In this document: piece by piece, positions 1-5,556 of the stretch | Numbering within the stretch: position 1 is the stretch's first letter | Layout of the letters: every line of letters begins with the position of its first letter | Position numbers and translations under genes: made by a program | NCBI GenBank assembly: GCA_021767525.1 | Contig: JAASTF010000120.1 | Span: forward strand, 1-8,712 | Direction of reading: 5' to 3' | Source: Paracoccaceae bacterium | GTDB lineage: Bacteria; Pseudomonadota; Alphaproteobacteria; Rhodobacterales; Rhodobacteraceae | DNA length: 8,712 nt | Notes under the pieces: model-generated | Seen by the model: only the letters and a program-made list of their open reading frames with translations | Database searches by the model: none | Told to the model about the DNA's origin: nothing

Positions 1-419
1 AGCGCCTCGGGGGCGGGAATATAGAACTCGCGGTCCAGGATCGAATAGCGGGCGGAATATTCGTTGATGTTGGCGGTGCGGTGCCGGATCCACTGCCGCG
101 CCACGAACACCGGCAGTTTGACATGCAGCTTGATCTCGCACATCTCGAACGGGGTCGAGTGCCAGTGCCGCATCAGGTAGCGGATCAGCCCCTCGTCGTT
201 CTGCACGCTCTTGGTGCCCTTGCCGTAACTCACCCGCGCCGCCTGGCAGATCGCCGCGTCGTCGCCCATATAGTCAATCACCCGGACAAAGCCGTGATCC
301 AGCACCGGGATCGCGGAATACAGGTGCTTTTCCATCCCCGGCGCCACCGCGCGCAGCGTGGGCTGGGCGTTGGCGCGCTGCTCGTCAATTTCGGCCTGCT
401 GATCGGGCGAAAGCGTCAT
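1..419 (-). CDS. thyX: Flavin-dependent thymidylate synthase ThyX (N-terminal 139 residues; cut by window edge)
   Basis: ThyX makes dTMP from dUMP using FAD, NADPH and methylene-tetrahydrofolate. It replaces ThyA in organisms that lack the classical enzyme. The visible part contains the signature RHRTANINEYSARYS at residues 112-126, which fits the ThyX pattern RHR-x7-S with the following NE-x-S-x-RY. A conserved HWHSTPFE stretch at residues 85-92 also fits the family. The ATG at 419-417 is preceded by AAGGA at 430-426 with a 6-base gap. A nearby ATG at 424-422 reaches a stop after two codons and is excluded. The C-terminal half lies outside the window. The gene is divergent from the lipoprotein gene at 645. 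Identification is secure because of the signature motif. Confidence 0.96.
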   Translation of the reverse strand, partial: MTLSPDQQAEIDEQRANAQPTLRAVAPGMEKHLYSAIPVLDHGFVRVIDYMGDDAAICQAARVSYGKGTKSVQNDEGLIRYLMRHWHSTPFEMCEIKLHVKLPVFVARQWIRHRTANINEYSARYSILDREFYIPAPEA

Positions 420-572
420 GGCATATCCTTTCTGGTCCGGTGCGAGTCGCTGGGCCACTATATCTTGCGGAATGACCTGCGAAAAAGCCTATATCGCGTG
501 GGTTGCAGAATGGTCGCGGTTTTGGCCAATCGCTTTAACGGCGCGCTTTAAATCGTTGACTTTTCCGGATGG

Positions 573-594
573 TTTCGTGACTTTGGTCACCAAA
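573..594. promoter_or_regulatory. Candidate CRP/FNR-family-type operator upstream of the lipoprotein gene
   Basis: The core GTGACTTTGGTCAC (577-590) is an inverted repeat. Its geometry, GTGA-N6-TCAC, equals that of the CRP consensus TGTGA-N6-TCACA. The symmetry extends outward: TTT at 573-575 pairs with AAA at 592-594, with one mismatch at 576/591. A second, overlapping palindrome, TTTGG-TCA-CCAAA, occupies 582-594. The site ends 50 bases before the ATG at 645. A TTGACT hexamer that could be a -35 box lies at 556-561, which would put the palindrome over the spacer and -10 region and suggest repression, but no good -10 box is visible. Whether CRP, another CRP/FNR protein or an unrelated regulator binds here is inference. 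Confidence 0.4.
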
Positions 595-644
595 TGACGC
601 CTGCGGCATGGATTGCAGGCGCGCCATGAGATGAGGACAGGCAC

Positions 645-1631
645 ATGAAACCTTACGCGTTTACGCTGATGGCGGCGCTTGCCGTGGCTGCATGCGGTGG
701 CGACGGCACCAACCCCTTCGACAGCGGCGAAACCATCGGCGACGACGGCAGCGGCGAAAACAGCGCCGAAATCCCCACCTCGATCCGGGGTGACGTGGAC
801 ACCATCACTTTTGACTCGGACAGCCAGACCCTGACGGTGTCGGGCGTGTCGCTGGACAACACCGATTATTCGGCCACCTACACCCGCGCCCCCGCGCTTG
901 ATGTGCTGGACGAGGATGGCAACGTCGCCTACCAGGGCTATTTCACGCAAAGCGACGCGCTGGACCGGCCGGCCATCGGCTTTGGCCGCGAATCCGGCAA
1001 TTCCGGCGATGTGCGCGCGGCACTGGCCGTGACCGGCGGACAGTTCAACCGGTATTTCGGCGGCGCCGTCTATGAACGCGACGGCGGCTTCGAAGCGCCG
1101 CCCGTTTCCGACAACAACCAGGGGCTGGTCACCTTTGCCGGTCGCTATGTCGGGCTGACGAATATCCAGGACAATGGCAGCGGATTGGTCATTCCGGCGG
1201 ATCCCGGCACGCGCCCGGTGCTGGTTCCCGGCTCTCCGGTGATTGTCGAGGGCAACATCCTGTTGAACGCCGACTTCGCCGACAACACGGTGAACGGCGC
1301 CATCTACGAGCGCGAATTCCAAGGTTTCCCTGGCTACGTGTTGCCCGATATCGTGCTGATCGCAACGGACATCTCCGACGATGGACGGTTCTCGGGCACG
1401 CAGATAGAATTCGAAAACGTTCTTGACCGGGATATCGGCGATTACGCGGGCATCTTTGGCGGCCCGAACTCGGAAGGCGTGGCCGGAGGCGTGCGGCTGG
1501 AAGAGTTCGACGGTGAAAGCAACCCGTATTTCGACGGCGAAGAGGAATACGGCATCTTCGTTCTGGATCAATGCGGAACCCCGGATGCAAATGCCACCAT
1601 CTGCGACCAGGTGCGCCCTGACGGGCCGTAA
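645..1631 (+). CDS. Surface-type lipoprotein with TbpB-like beta-barrel domain; likely cargo of the adjacent Slam
   Basis: This 328-residue protein has a lipoprotein signal peptide: K2, a hydrophobic stretch, and lipobox VAAC with lipidated Cys17. Gly at +2 does not match the Asp inner-membrane retention signal, so outer-membrane localisation is expected. Residues 18-48 form a Gly/Asp-rich linker and residues 48-155 a beta-rich N-terminal domain. Residues 161-310 resemble the small C-terminal barrel of TbpB/fHbp-type surface lipoproteins, including GDYAGIFGGPNSEGVAGGV at 266-284, similar to the G-x-F-x-GPNAEE-x-GG pattern of TbpB domains. Cys310 and Cys320 could form a disulfide. AGGA at 634-637 lies 7 bases before the ATG. 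The translocon gene overlaps its 3' end, which supports a cargo role. The ligand is unknown; no TonB-dependent receptor is in the window. The lipoprotein call is firm, the cargo role is inferred. Confidence 0.8.
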   Translation: MKPYAFTLMAALAVAACGGDGTNPFDSGETIGDDGSGENSAEIPTSIRGDVDTITFDSDSQTLTVSGVSLDNTDYSATYTRAPALDVLDEDGNVAYQGYFTQSDALDRPAIGFGRESGNSGDVRAALAVTGGQFNRYFGGAVYERDGGFEAPPVSDNNQGLVTFAGRYVGLTNIQDNGSGLVIPADPGTRPVLVPGSPVIVEGNILLNADFADNTVNGAIYEREFQGFPGYVLPDIVLIATDISDDGRFSGTQIEFENVLDRDIGDYAGIFGGPNSEGVAGGVRLEEFDGESNPYFDGEEEYGIFVLDQCGTPDANATICDQVRPDGP

Positions 1632-3030
1632 ACGGGGCCTGACCCTTGCAATCGCGCTGGGGCTGGCGCTGTGCGCGCCCCTGGGACCGGCGCGGGCGGA
1701 TGATCCGCCCCGCGCCGTCTCGCTTTCGTTGGGCCAGGCCCGCGTGGTGGCCCGGCAGGCGCTGGACAAGGGCGATGCGAAAACCGCCGTCCTGATGGCG
1801 CGCGGGCTGTTGCAGGCCGACCCGAACGACACGTTCGCCCTGTTCGTTCTGGCCAAGGCGCTTGAGGTTCAGGGTCAGCACGGCGCCGGCCGCCGCGCCG
1901 CCGCCCGCGCCTTTCGCGCCAGCACCGCGCCCAAGGACCGCTTCATGGCCGCGCAGATGGCGGCGGGCATGGCCTATGCCGACGGGCGATACGGTCTGTC
2001 GCAATATTGGCTGCGCCGCTCGATGGATCCAGCGCCGACCCAGGCGTTGAAGGACCAGGCCGTTTCCGATTTCCGCCGCGTTCGCCATGCCAACCCGTGG
2101 AACACCAACCTGCGCTTTACCCTGCAACCGTCGGACAACGTGAATTCGGGCAGCGACAACCCGTATTTCATCGTCGACGGCCTGCCCTGGTATGGCATCC
2201 ACTCGCCCGATGCGATGGCCCTGTCGGGCACCGTTCTGCGGCTTGAGGCGAACAGCAGCTATCGGTTGCGCCAGTCCGAACGGTCGGTGACGCGCCTGAC
2301 CGGGCAGGTCAGCACCAAGCGCGTGCGCCTGTCGTCCGAGGCGCGCGCCGCCGCGCCCGACCTGAGCGGCAAGGATTTGTCCAGCACCCTGGCCGAGATC
2401 GGGTTTGACCACCGGGGCGCGGTCGGGGCCGATGCGGACAAGCGTGGCGCCTATGGCCTGTCGGGCGCGATCGGGCAGGTGTGGTTCGGCGGCGATGTGT
2501 CTTATCGCTATGCCAAGCTGGCGGCCAGCCGGTCGTTTGCTTTGTCTGATCGATCCAGCCTGCGCCTGCGAGCAGAATACGAATTGCGCGACGACGCCGA
2601 CGCGGCCAATCCGCGCTCGGATCATGTGCAGATTCGCGGCGACTATGCCCTCAGGCTGCCCAACGAGTCGCGCCTGGGCCTGGGCCTCGTGCTGGATCAT
2701 GCCGACAGCGACCGCGGCAACATCACCGCGACCCATACCACCGCCTTCGTCAGCTATGATTTCGGCCAGGCCGTCGCCCCGGTGGATCTGCGCGTGACGC
2801 TGGGCGCACGCGACACCGATTTTCCCACCTATTTCGTGGGGTTTTCAGCGATTCCCGGGGGCCGCCAGGACGATGCGGTTTTCGCCTCGCTCGACGTGAC
2901 CTTCAGCGAAATCGACTATGCCGGTTTCGTGCCGCGCGTCAGCGTGATCGCGCAGCGCACGCGCTCGAATATCAGCCGCTTTGAAACCAGCTCGACCGCG
3001 CTATCATTTGGCATCGAGTCGAAATTCTGA
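1585..3030 (+). CDS. Slam-family outer-membrane translocon (surface lipoprotein assembly modifier, DUF560)
   Basis: Slam proteins carry lipoproteins across the outer membrane to the cell surface; this role was established in Neisseria. The predicted 481-residue product has a Sec signal peptide (basic RKR at 15-17, hydrophobic 19-34, likely cleavage after ARA at 36-38). Residues 40-165 are an Ala-rich helical, TPR-like domain (for example DKGDAKTAVLMARGLLQADP). From NPWNTNLRF at 170 to the end it is a beta-barrel of alternating residues, with a Slam-like NVNSGS segment early and the terminal SNISRFETSSTALSFGIESKF-type strand ending in Phe. Length matches Neisseria Slam1 (about 490). The frame has no ATG, GTG or TTG between 1594 and 1728, so the start must lie inside the lipoprotein gene. 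ATG 1585 has GGAA 6 bases upstream; ATG 1591 is the alternative. Family call is strong, cargo pairing inferred. Confidence 0.85.
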   Translation: MQMPPSATRCALTGRKRGLTLAIALGLALCAPLGPARADDPPRAVSLSLGQARVVARQALDKGDAKTAVLMARGLLQADPNDTFALFVLAKALEVQGQHGAGRRAAARAFRASTAPKDRFMAAQMAAGMAYADGRYGLSQYWLRRSMDPAPTQALKDQAVSDFRRVRHANPWNTNLRFTLQPSDNVNSGSDNPYFIVDGLPWYGIHSPDAMALSGTVLRLEANSSYRLRQSERSVTRLTGQVSTKRVRLSSEARAAAPDLSGKDLSSTLAEIGFDHRGAVGADADKRGAYGLSGAIGQVWFGGDVSYRYAKLAASRSFALSDRSSLRLRAEYELRDDADAANPRSDHVQIRGDYALRLPNESRLGLGLVLDHADSDRGNITATHTTAFVSYDFGQAVAPVDLRVTLGARDTDFPTYFVGFSAIPGGRQDDAVFASLDVTFSEIDYAGFVPRVSVIAQRTRSNISRFETSSTALSFGIESKF

Positions 3031-3055
3031 CCAGCCAGATGCGAGGGAGAGCACG

Positions 3056-3484
3056 GTGAAAATCAAGTATCTGCACACGATGGTGCGCGTGAAGGACCTG
3101 GACGAAAGCATGAAGTTCTACGAGCTTCTGGGCCTGAAAAAGACGCGCCATTACGACAGCGAGGAAGGTCGGTTCAGCCTGATCTTCATGGCGCCCGAGG
3201 GCCAAGAGGAATGCCCGATCGAGCTAACCTATAACTGGGATGGCGACGACGGGCTGCCCAGCGACAGCCGCCATTTCGGTCATGTCGCCTATGCGGTCGA
3301 GAATATCTATGACATGTGCCAGCACCTGATGGATAACGGCGTGACGATCAACCGCCCGCCGCGCGATGGGCGCATGGCCTTTGTGCGCAGCCCCGACAAC
3401 ATCTCGATCGAGCTGTTGCAGATGGGCGATCCGCTGCCCCCGGCCGAACCCTGGGCCAGCATGGAAAACACCGGCCATTGGTAA
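3056..3484 (+). CDS. gloA: Lactoylglutathione lyase (glyoxalase I, VOC family)
   Basis: Glyoxalase I isomerises the hemithioacetal of methylglyoxal and glutathione to S-lactoylglutathione, a cytosolic detoxification step. The 142-residue protein has two VOC halves, each with the beta-alpha-beta-beta-beta pattern. The four metal ligands of the E. coli enzyme (His5, Glu56, His74, Glu122) have matches at His7 (YLHTMVRV), Glu56 (PIELTYNW), His76 (HFGHVAYA) and Glu119 (SIELLQMG). The PIELTYNW block closely resembles E. coli GloA. The loop before the last strand is shorter than in E. coli and the C-terminus ends in a Trp-rich tail. Start is GTG at 3056 with AGGGAG at 3044-3049, 6 bases upstream; an open frame further 5' overlaps the Slam gene and is not used. 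It follows the Slam stop by 25 bases and is probably cotranscribed, though a functional tie to Slam is not evident. Confidence 0.9.
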   Translation: MKIKYLHTMVRVKDLDESMKFYELLGLKKTRHYDSEEGRFSLIFMAPEGQEECPIELTYNWDGDDGLPSDSRHFGHVAYAVENIYDMCQHLMDNGVTINRPPRDGRMAFVRSPDNISIELLQMGDPLPPAEPWASMENTGHW

Positions 3485-4215
3485 AGGCGGCAGGGGCCGC
3501 GCTGGTGCTGTCGGCCTGGCCCGGCTGGGCCGAGGCGGGGTGTCGGCTGGCCCTGATGCTGGCGCTTGATATCTCGTCCTCGGTCGATGCGCGCGAAGAC
3601 GGGTTGCAGCGGCGGGGCCTGGCCGCGGCATTGATGGCGCCCGCGGTTGTCGATGCGGTGCTGTCGGTGCCGGGGCAGAGCGTGGCCCTGTCGGTGATCG
3701 AGTGGAGCGGGCGCGTGCAGCAGGACGTTCTGCTGGACTGGACCATCCTGGACAGCCGCGACAGCATGGCCCGTGCAGCAGGTGCCATCGCCGGCAGCCG
3801 CCGATCCTACGATGCCTTCGCCACGGCAATCGGCCGGATGCTGGAATATGCCGACACGCGCTTTCGCCAGGCCCCGCCCTGCGACCACCGGGTTCTGGAC
3901 GTATCGGGCGACGGGGTGCAGAACGATGGACCCTGGCCGCGCGAGGTGTACCAGGCAGGCGCCCTGGCCGGTGTCACGGTCAACGGGCTGGCCATCGTGG
4001 TGGACGAACCGGCCGTGGATCATGCCGAAACCGGCGACCTGGTGAGCCATTACCGAACCGAGGTGATCCGCGGCCCCGGCGCCTTTGTCATACGCGCCGA
4101 CGGGTTCGAAGATTACCAGCGCGCGATGGAGTTGAAGCTGCAGCGCGAGCTGAGTTTGCATGTCGGACGGGCCAGCCCCCCGGCCCGTCCACGCCTGTTT
4201 TCGCTGCCTCAGTAG
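3478..4215 (+). CDS. Exported DUF1194 protein with von Willebrand A-like fold
   Basis: The 245-residue product matches the DUF1194 family, thought to be periplasmic or secreted VWA-like proteins of unknown function, common in Rhodobacterales. A signal peptide covers residues 1-20 (cleavage after AEA). The MIDAS-like metal site is visible: DISSS at 31-35, Thr116 in YDAFATAIG, and Asp in DVSGDGVQND at 141-150. Cys22 and Cys135 could form a disulfide. No ATG lies near; TTG at 3478 is the only start that leaves a full signal peptide. It overlaps the gloA stop by 7 bases, with GGAAA at 3463-3467 as a loose ribosome site. The next in-frame start, GTG 3505, would remove most of the signal peptide. 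The coding end overlaps the convergent MarR gene by 7 bases and contains a strong hairpin (4165-4190). Ligand or partner is unknown. Confidence 0.85.
   Translation: MVKAAGAALVLSAWPGWAEAGCRLALMLALDISSSVDAREDGLQRRGLAAALMAPAVVDAVLSVPGQSVALSVIEWSGRVQQDVLLDWTILDSRDSMARAAGAIAGSRRSYDAFATAIGRMLEYADTRFRQAPPCDHRVLDVSGDGVQNDGPWPREVYQAGALAGVTVNGLAIVVDEPAVDHAETGDLVSHYRTEVIRGPGAFVIRADGFEDYQRAMELKLQRELSLHVGRASPPARPRLFSLPQ
4165..4201 (+). terminator. GC-rich hairpin plus short T-run inside the 3' end of the DUF1194 gene
   Basis: GGACGGGCC (4165-4173) and GGCCCGTCC (4182-4190) form a perfect 9-bp stem with an 8-base loop. A short T-run (4198-4201) follows 7 bases later on the plus strand. The hairpin sits before the DUF1194 stop (4215) and just past the MarR stop (4209) on the minus strand. 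It could therefore end transcription from either side. The gap between stem and T-run is longer than usual and the minus strand shows no T-run, so activity is uncertain. The stem encodes part of the GRASPPARP segment, so coding constraint alone is a possible explanation. Confidence 0.45.
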
Positions 4216-4706
4216 ATATAGCGGATCTGATCGCTCCAATAGCGTTCGACGCGGCGCAGGGCGTGGGTGATCTCGTCGATGCCATCGGCGCCCAGAACAC
4301 CCTTTTCCTGCAAGCCCTCGGCATGGCGGGCAAACAGCTCGCCCACGATGTCGCGGATATCGCGGCCCTTTTGCGTCAGCCGCACCCGCACCGACCGGCG
4401 GTCGACCTCGCAGCGCTGATGGTGCATATACCCCATTTCGACCAGCTTTTTCAGGTTATAGCTGACATTGCTGCCCTGGTAATAGCCGCGGCTTTTCAAT
4501 TCACCGGCCGTCACCTCGTTGTCGCCGATATTGAACAGCAACAGCGCCTGAACCGCGTTGATGTCCAGAACGCCCAACCGCTCGAACTCGTCCTTGATGA
4601 CATCGAGCAGCAGGCGATGCAGCCGTTCCACCAGGGCAAGGGCCTCAAGATAGCCCGCCATGAACCCCTGTTGGCCCGCCGCGGGCAACCTGCTGTGCAT
4701 ACTCAT
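4209..4706 (-). CDS. MarR-family winged-helix regulator, LdtR-like
   Basis: The 165-residue protein is a MarR-type dimeric DNA-binding regulator. Helices at about 15-62 and 120-163 would form the dimer interface. The winged helix spans about 50-112, with recognition helix region GYYQGSNVSYNLKKLVEMGY (74-93) and wing VDRRSVRVRLT (101-111). The YYQGSNVSYN block is very like LdtR of alphaproteobacteria, known from Liberibacter and Sinorhizobium as a regulator of an L,D-transpeptidase and stress response. A single Cys99 lies just before the wing. The ATG at 4706 is chosen because GGAG (4720-4717) sits 10 bases upstream; ATG 4700 is an alternative, and the open frame further upstream (to 4754) has no added support. 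It lies 96 bases downstream of sdhE on the same strand and may have its own promoter. No L,D-transpeptidase gene is in the window, so targets are unknown. Confidence 0.88.
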   Translation of the reverse strand: MSMHSRLPAAGQQGFMAGYLEALALVERLHRLLLDVIKDEFERLGVLDINAVQALLLFNIGDNEVTAGELKSRGYYQGSNVSYNLKKLVEMGYMHHQRCEVDRRSVRVRLTQKGRDIRDIVGELFARHAEGLQEKGVLGADGIDEITHALRRVERYWSDQIRYIY

Positions 4707-4770
4707 GTGTCCGTGTCTCCGTCCGTGACTGCTCGGGACAGGACACTGGCGCATAAACGCGAATAATCGG

Positions 4771-4794
4771 TTAAACCCCGAAAAGGGTTCGTAA
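4771..4794. promoter_or_regulatory. Inverted repeat between sdhE and the MarR gene: weak terminator or operator
   Basis: AACCC (4774-4778) and GGGTT (4785-4789) form a 5-bp stem with a 6-base loop. Outer TTA (4771-4773) and TAA (4792-4794) continue the symmetry after a 2-base interruption on one side. On the minus strand it falls just after the sdhE stop (4803), where a terminator would be placed, but the stem is short and the T-run poor. It also lies about 65-88 bases upstream of the MarR start, where an autoregulatory operator could be. The sequence does not decide between these. Confidence 0.3.
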
Positions 4795-4802
4795 AATCCG
4801 AA

Positions 4803-5066
4803 TTATTCCGCGTTTCCGATGGTTTGGCGGATGTCGCCGATCAGCGCGGCGAAGGGCTGGGGCGGGGCCACCTGGCCCGACACCCATTGATAAAGATCCT
4901 GGTCGTTTTCCGACAAAAGCGCCTCGTACCCGTCCAGCTCTGCCTCGGACAGCGCGTCAAGCCGCGCCTCGGAATAGCGGATCAGGATCATGTCCATTTC
5001 TTTCGTACCGCGCCGCATCGAGCGCATGCGCAGCCGTTTCAGACGAATGTCGTGTGCTTCTGTCAT
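4803..5066 (-). CDS. sdhE: Succinate dehydrogenase flavinylation factor SdhE (SDHAF2 family)
   Basis: SdhE/SDHAF2 promotes covalent FAD attachment to the flavoprotein subunit SdhA of succinate dehydrogenase in the cytoplasm. The 87-residue protein has the expected length. It carries the family hallmark RGTKEMD at 19-25, where the RG-x-x-E core contacts SdhA, and the conserved acidic/aromatic block NDQDLYQWV at 54-62 (compare DPDLFNW in E. coli SdhE). The ATG at 5066 gives an N-terminus of usual length; ribosome-site support is weak (GGGA very close to the start), in keeping with coupling to the XRE gene whose stop is only 6 bases upstream. The sdh operon itself is not in the window. Identification is strong. 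Confidence 0.92.
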   Translation of the reverse strand: MTEAHDIRLKRLRMRSMRRGTKEMDMILIRYSEARLDALSEAELDGYEALLSENDQDLYQWVSGQVAPPQPFAALIGDIRQTIGNAE

Positions 5067-5072
5067 ATCCCG

Positions 5073-5471
5073 TCAGGTGCCGGATTTCAGCGTCAGGCGC
5101 AACTTCTTTTCCAGCCGTCCCAACCGGTCGGCCGAGGCGGCGATCTGCGTCTTGAGGTCACGGATTTCCACCAGCAGGTCATTGACCGCGGGCGCAATCG
5201 TCTCTTCGTCCTCGGGGCCTGAAATGCCGTCGCCCTCGCCCATCAGCAGCCACATGATCGAGACATTCAGGATGCCCGCCATCATCGAAAGACGGTTGGC
5301 GCGCGGCTCGCTCAGGTCGTTTTCCCAGGCATGCAGCGTGCTCAGCTTGACACCCATCCGCTTGGCCAATTGTTTCTGGCTCATGCCGGCGGCTTCGCGC
5401 GCGGCGGCCAGCCGGTCGCCGAACGTGGCGGCCTCGGGGCCATACCAGTCGGTCGTGTCGGTGTGTTCCAT
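5073..5471 (-). CDS. XRE-family helix-turn-helix regulator
   Basis: The 132-residue product has an N-terminal Cro/C1-type HTH at about 17-76. Helix 2 is SQKQLAKRMGV and the recognition helix region is STLHAWENDLSEP. A C-terminal stretch at 96-128 with heptad-like Leu/Ile spacing (LLVEIRDLKTQI, LGRLEKKLRL) is probably a coiled coil for oligomerisation. An acidic linker (GPEDEE) joins them. The ATG at 5471 is preceded by GGAGGAACG with an 11-base gap from GGAGG; a TTG further upstream at 5531 is less likely. It is the first gene of a likely two-gene unit with sdhE and is divergent from the aminotransferase gene across 85 bases. A role in controlling sdhE, itself or the aminotransferase is possible but not shown by the sequence. 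Confidence 0.87.
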   Translation of the reverse strand: MEHTDTTDWYGPEAATFGDRLAAAREAAGMSQKQLAKRMGVKLSTLHAWENDLSEPRANRLSMMAGILNVSIMWLLMGEGDGISGPEDEETIAPAVNDLLVEIRDLKTQIAASADRLGRLEKKLRLTLKSGT

Positions 5472-5495
5472 TTCTTTTCGTTCCTCCGATCGCGC

Positions 5496-5524
5496 TTGAT
5501 CGCCCAGCGGGCCAAGCCTAAGAC
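5496..5524 (+). promoter_or_regulatory. Possible promoter of the aminotransferase gene
   Basis: TTGATC (5496-5501) could serve as a -35 box and TAAGAC (5519-5524) as a -10 box, with a 17-base spacer. Matches to the sigma-70 consensus are four of six and three of six. The predicted start of transcription would be about 25 bases before the ATG at 5557. The assignment is by eye and weak. Confidence 0.3.
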
Positions 5525-5556
5525 AACGCAACAGCGATTAAAACCGGGGGTGGCCC

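Noticed and set aside
457..486. Possible thyX promoter on the minus strand (TATAGT at 462-457, TTTTTC at 486-481)
   Set aside because: The -10 match is fair, but the -35 hexamer matches the consensus poorly.
531..551. Direct repeat CGCTTTAA at 531-538 and 544-551
   Set aside because: Two 8-base copies 13 bases apart are too short to call an operator or attachment site without comparison to related genomes.
1423..1584. Upstream extension of the Slam reading frame to 1423
   Set aside because: The extension overlaps well-supported lipoprotein coding, has no family-like sequence, and would bury the signal peptide inside the protein.
1585..1701. Lipobox in the Slam signal region (LALC)
   Set aside because: The residue before Cys is Leu, not Gly/Ala/Ser, and a normal signal-peptidase I site (ARA) follows. 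Slam barrels are not lipoproteins.
489..2736. Long open frames on the minus strand (489-1856 and 1189-2736)
   Set aside because: They lie antisense to the lipoprotein and Slam genes, which have clear signal peptides and domain features. Their predicted proteins are Arg/Ala/Gly-rich with no recognisable domain, as expected for shadow frames in GC-rich DNA.
3307..4239. Open frame on the minus strand across gloA and DUF1194, and a plus-strand frame 3702-4766
   Set aside because: Both are antisense or out-of-frame to genes with catalytic or structural motifs, and show low-complexity translations.
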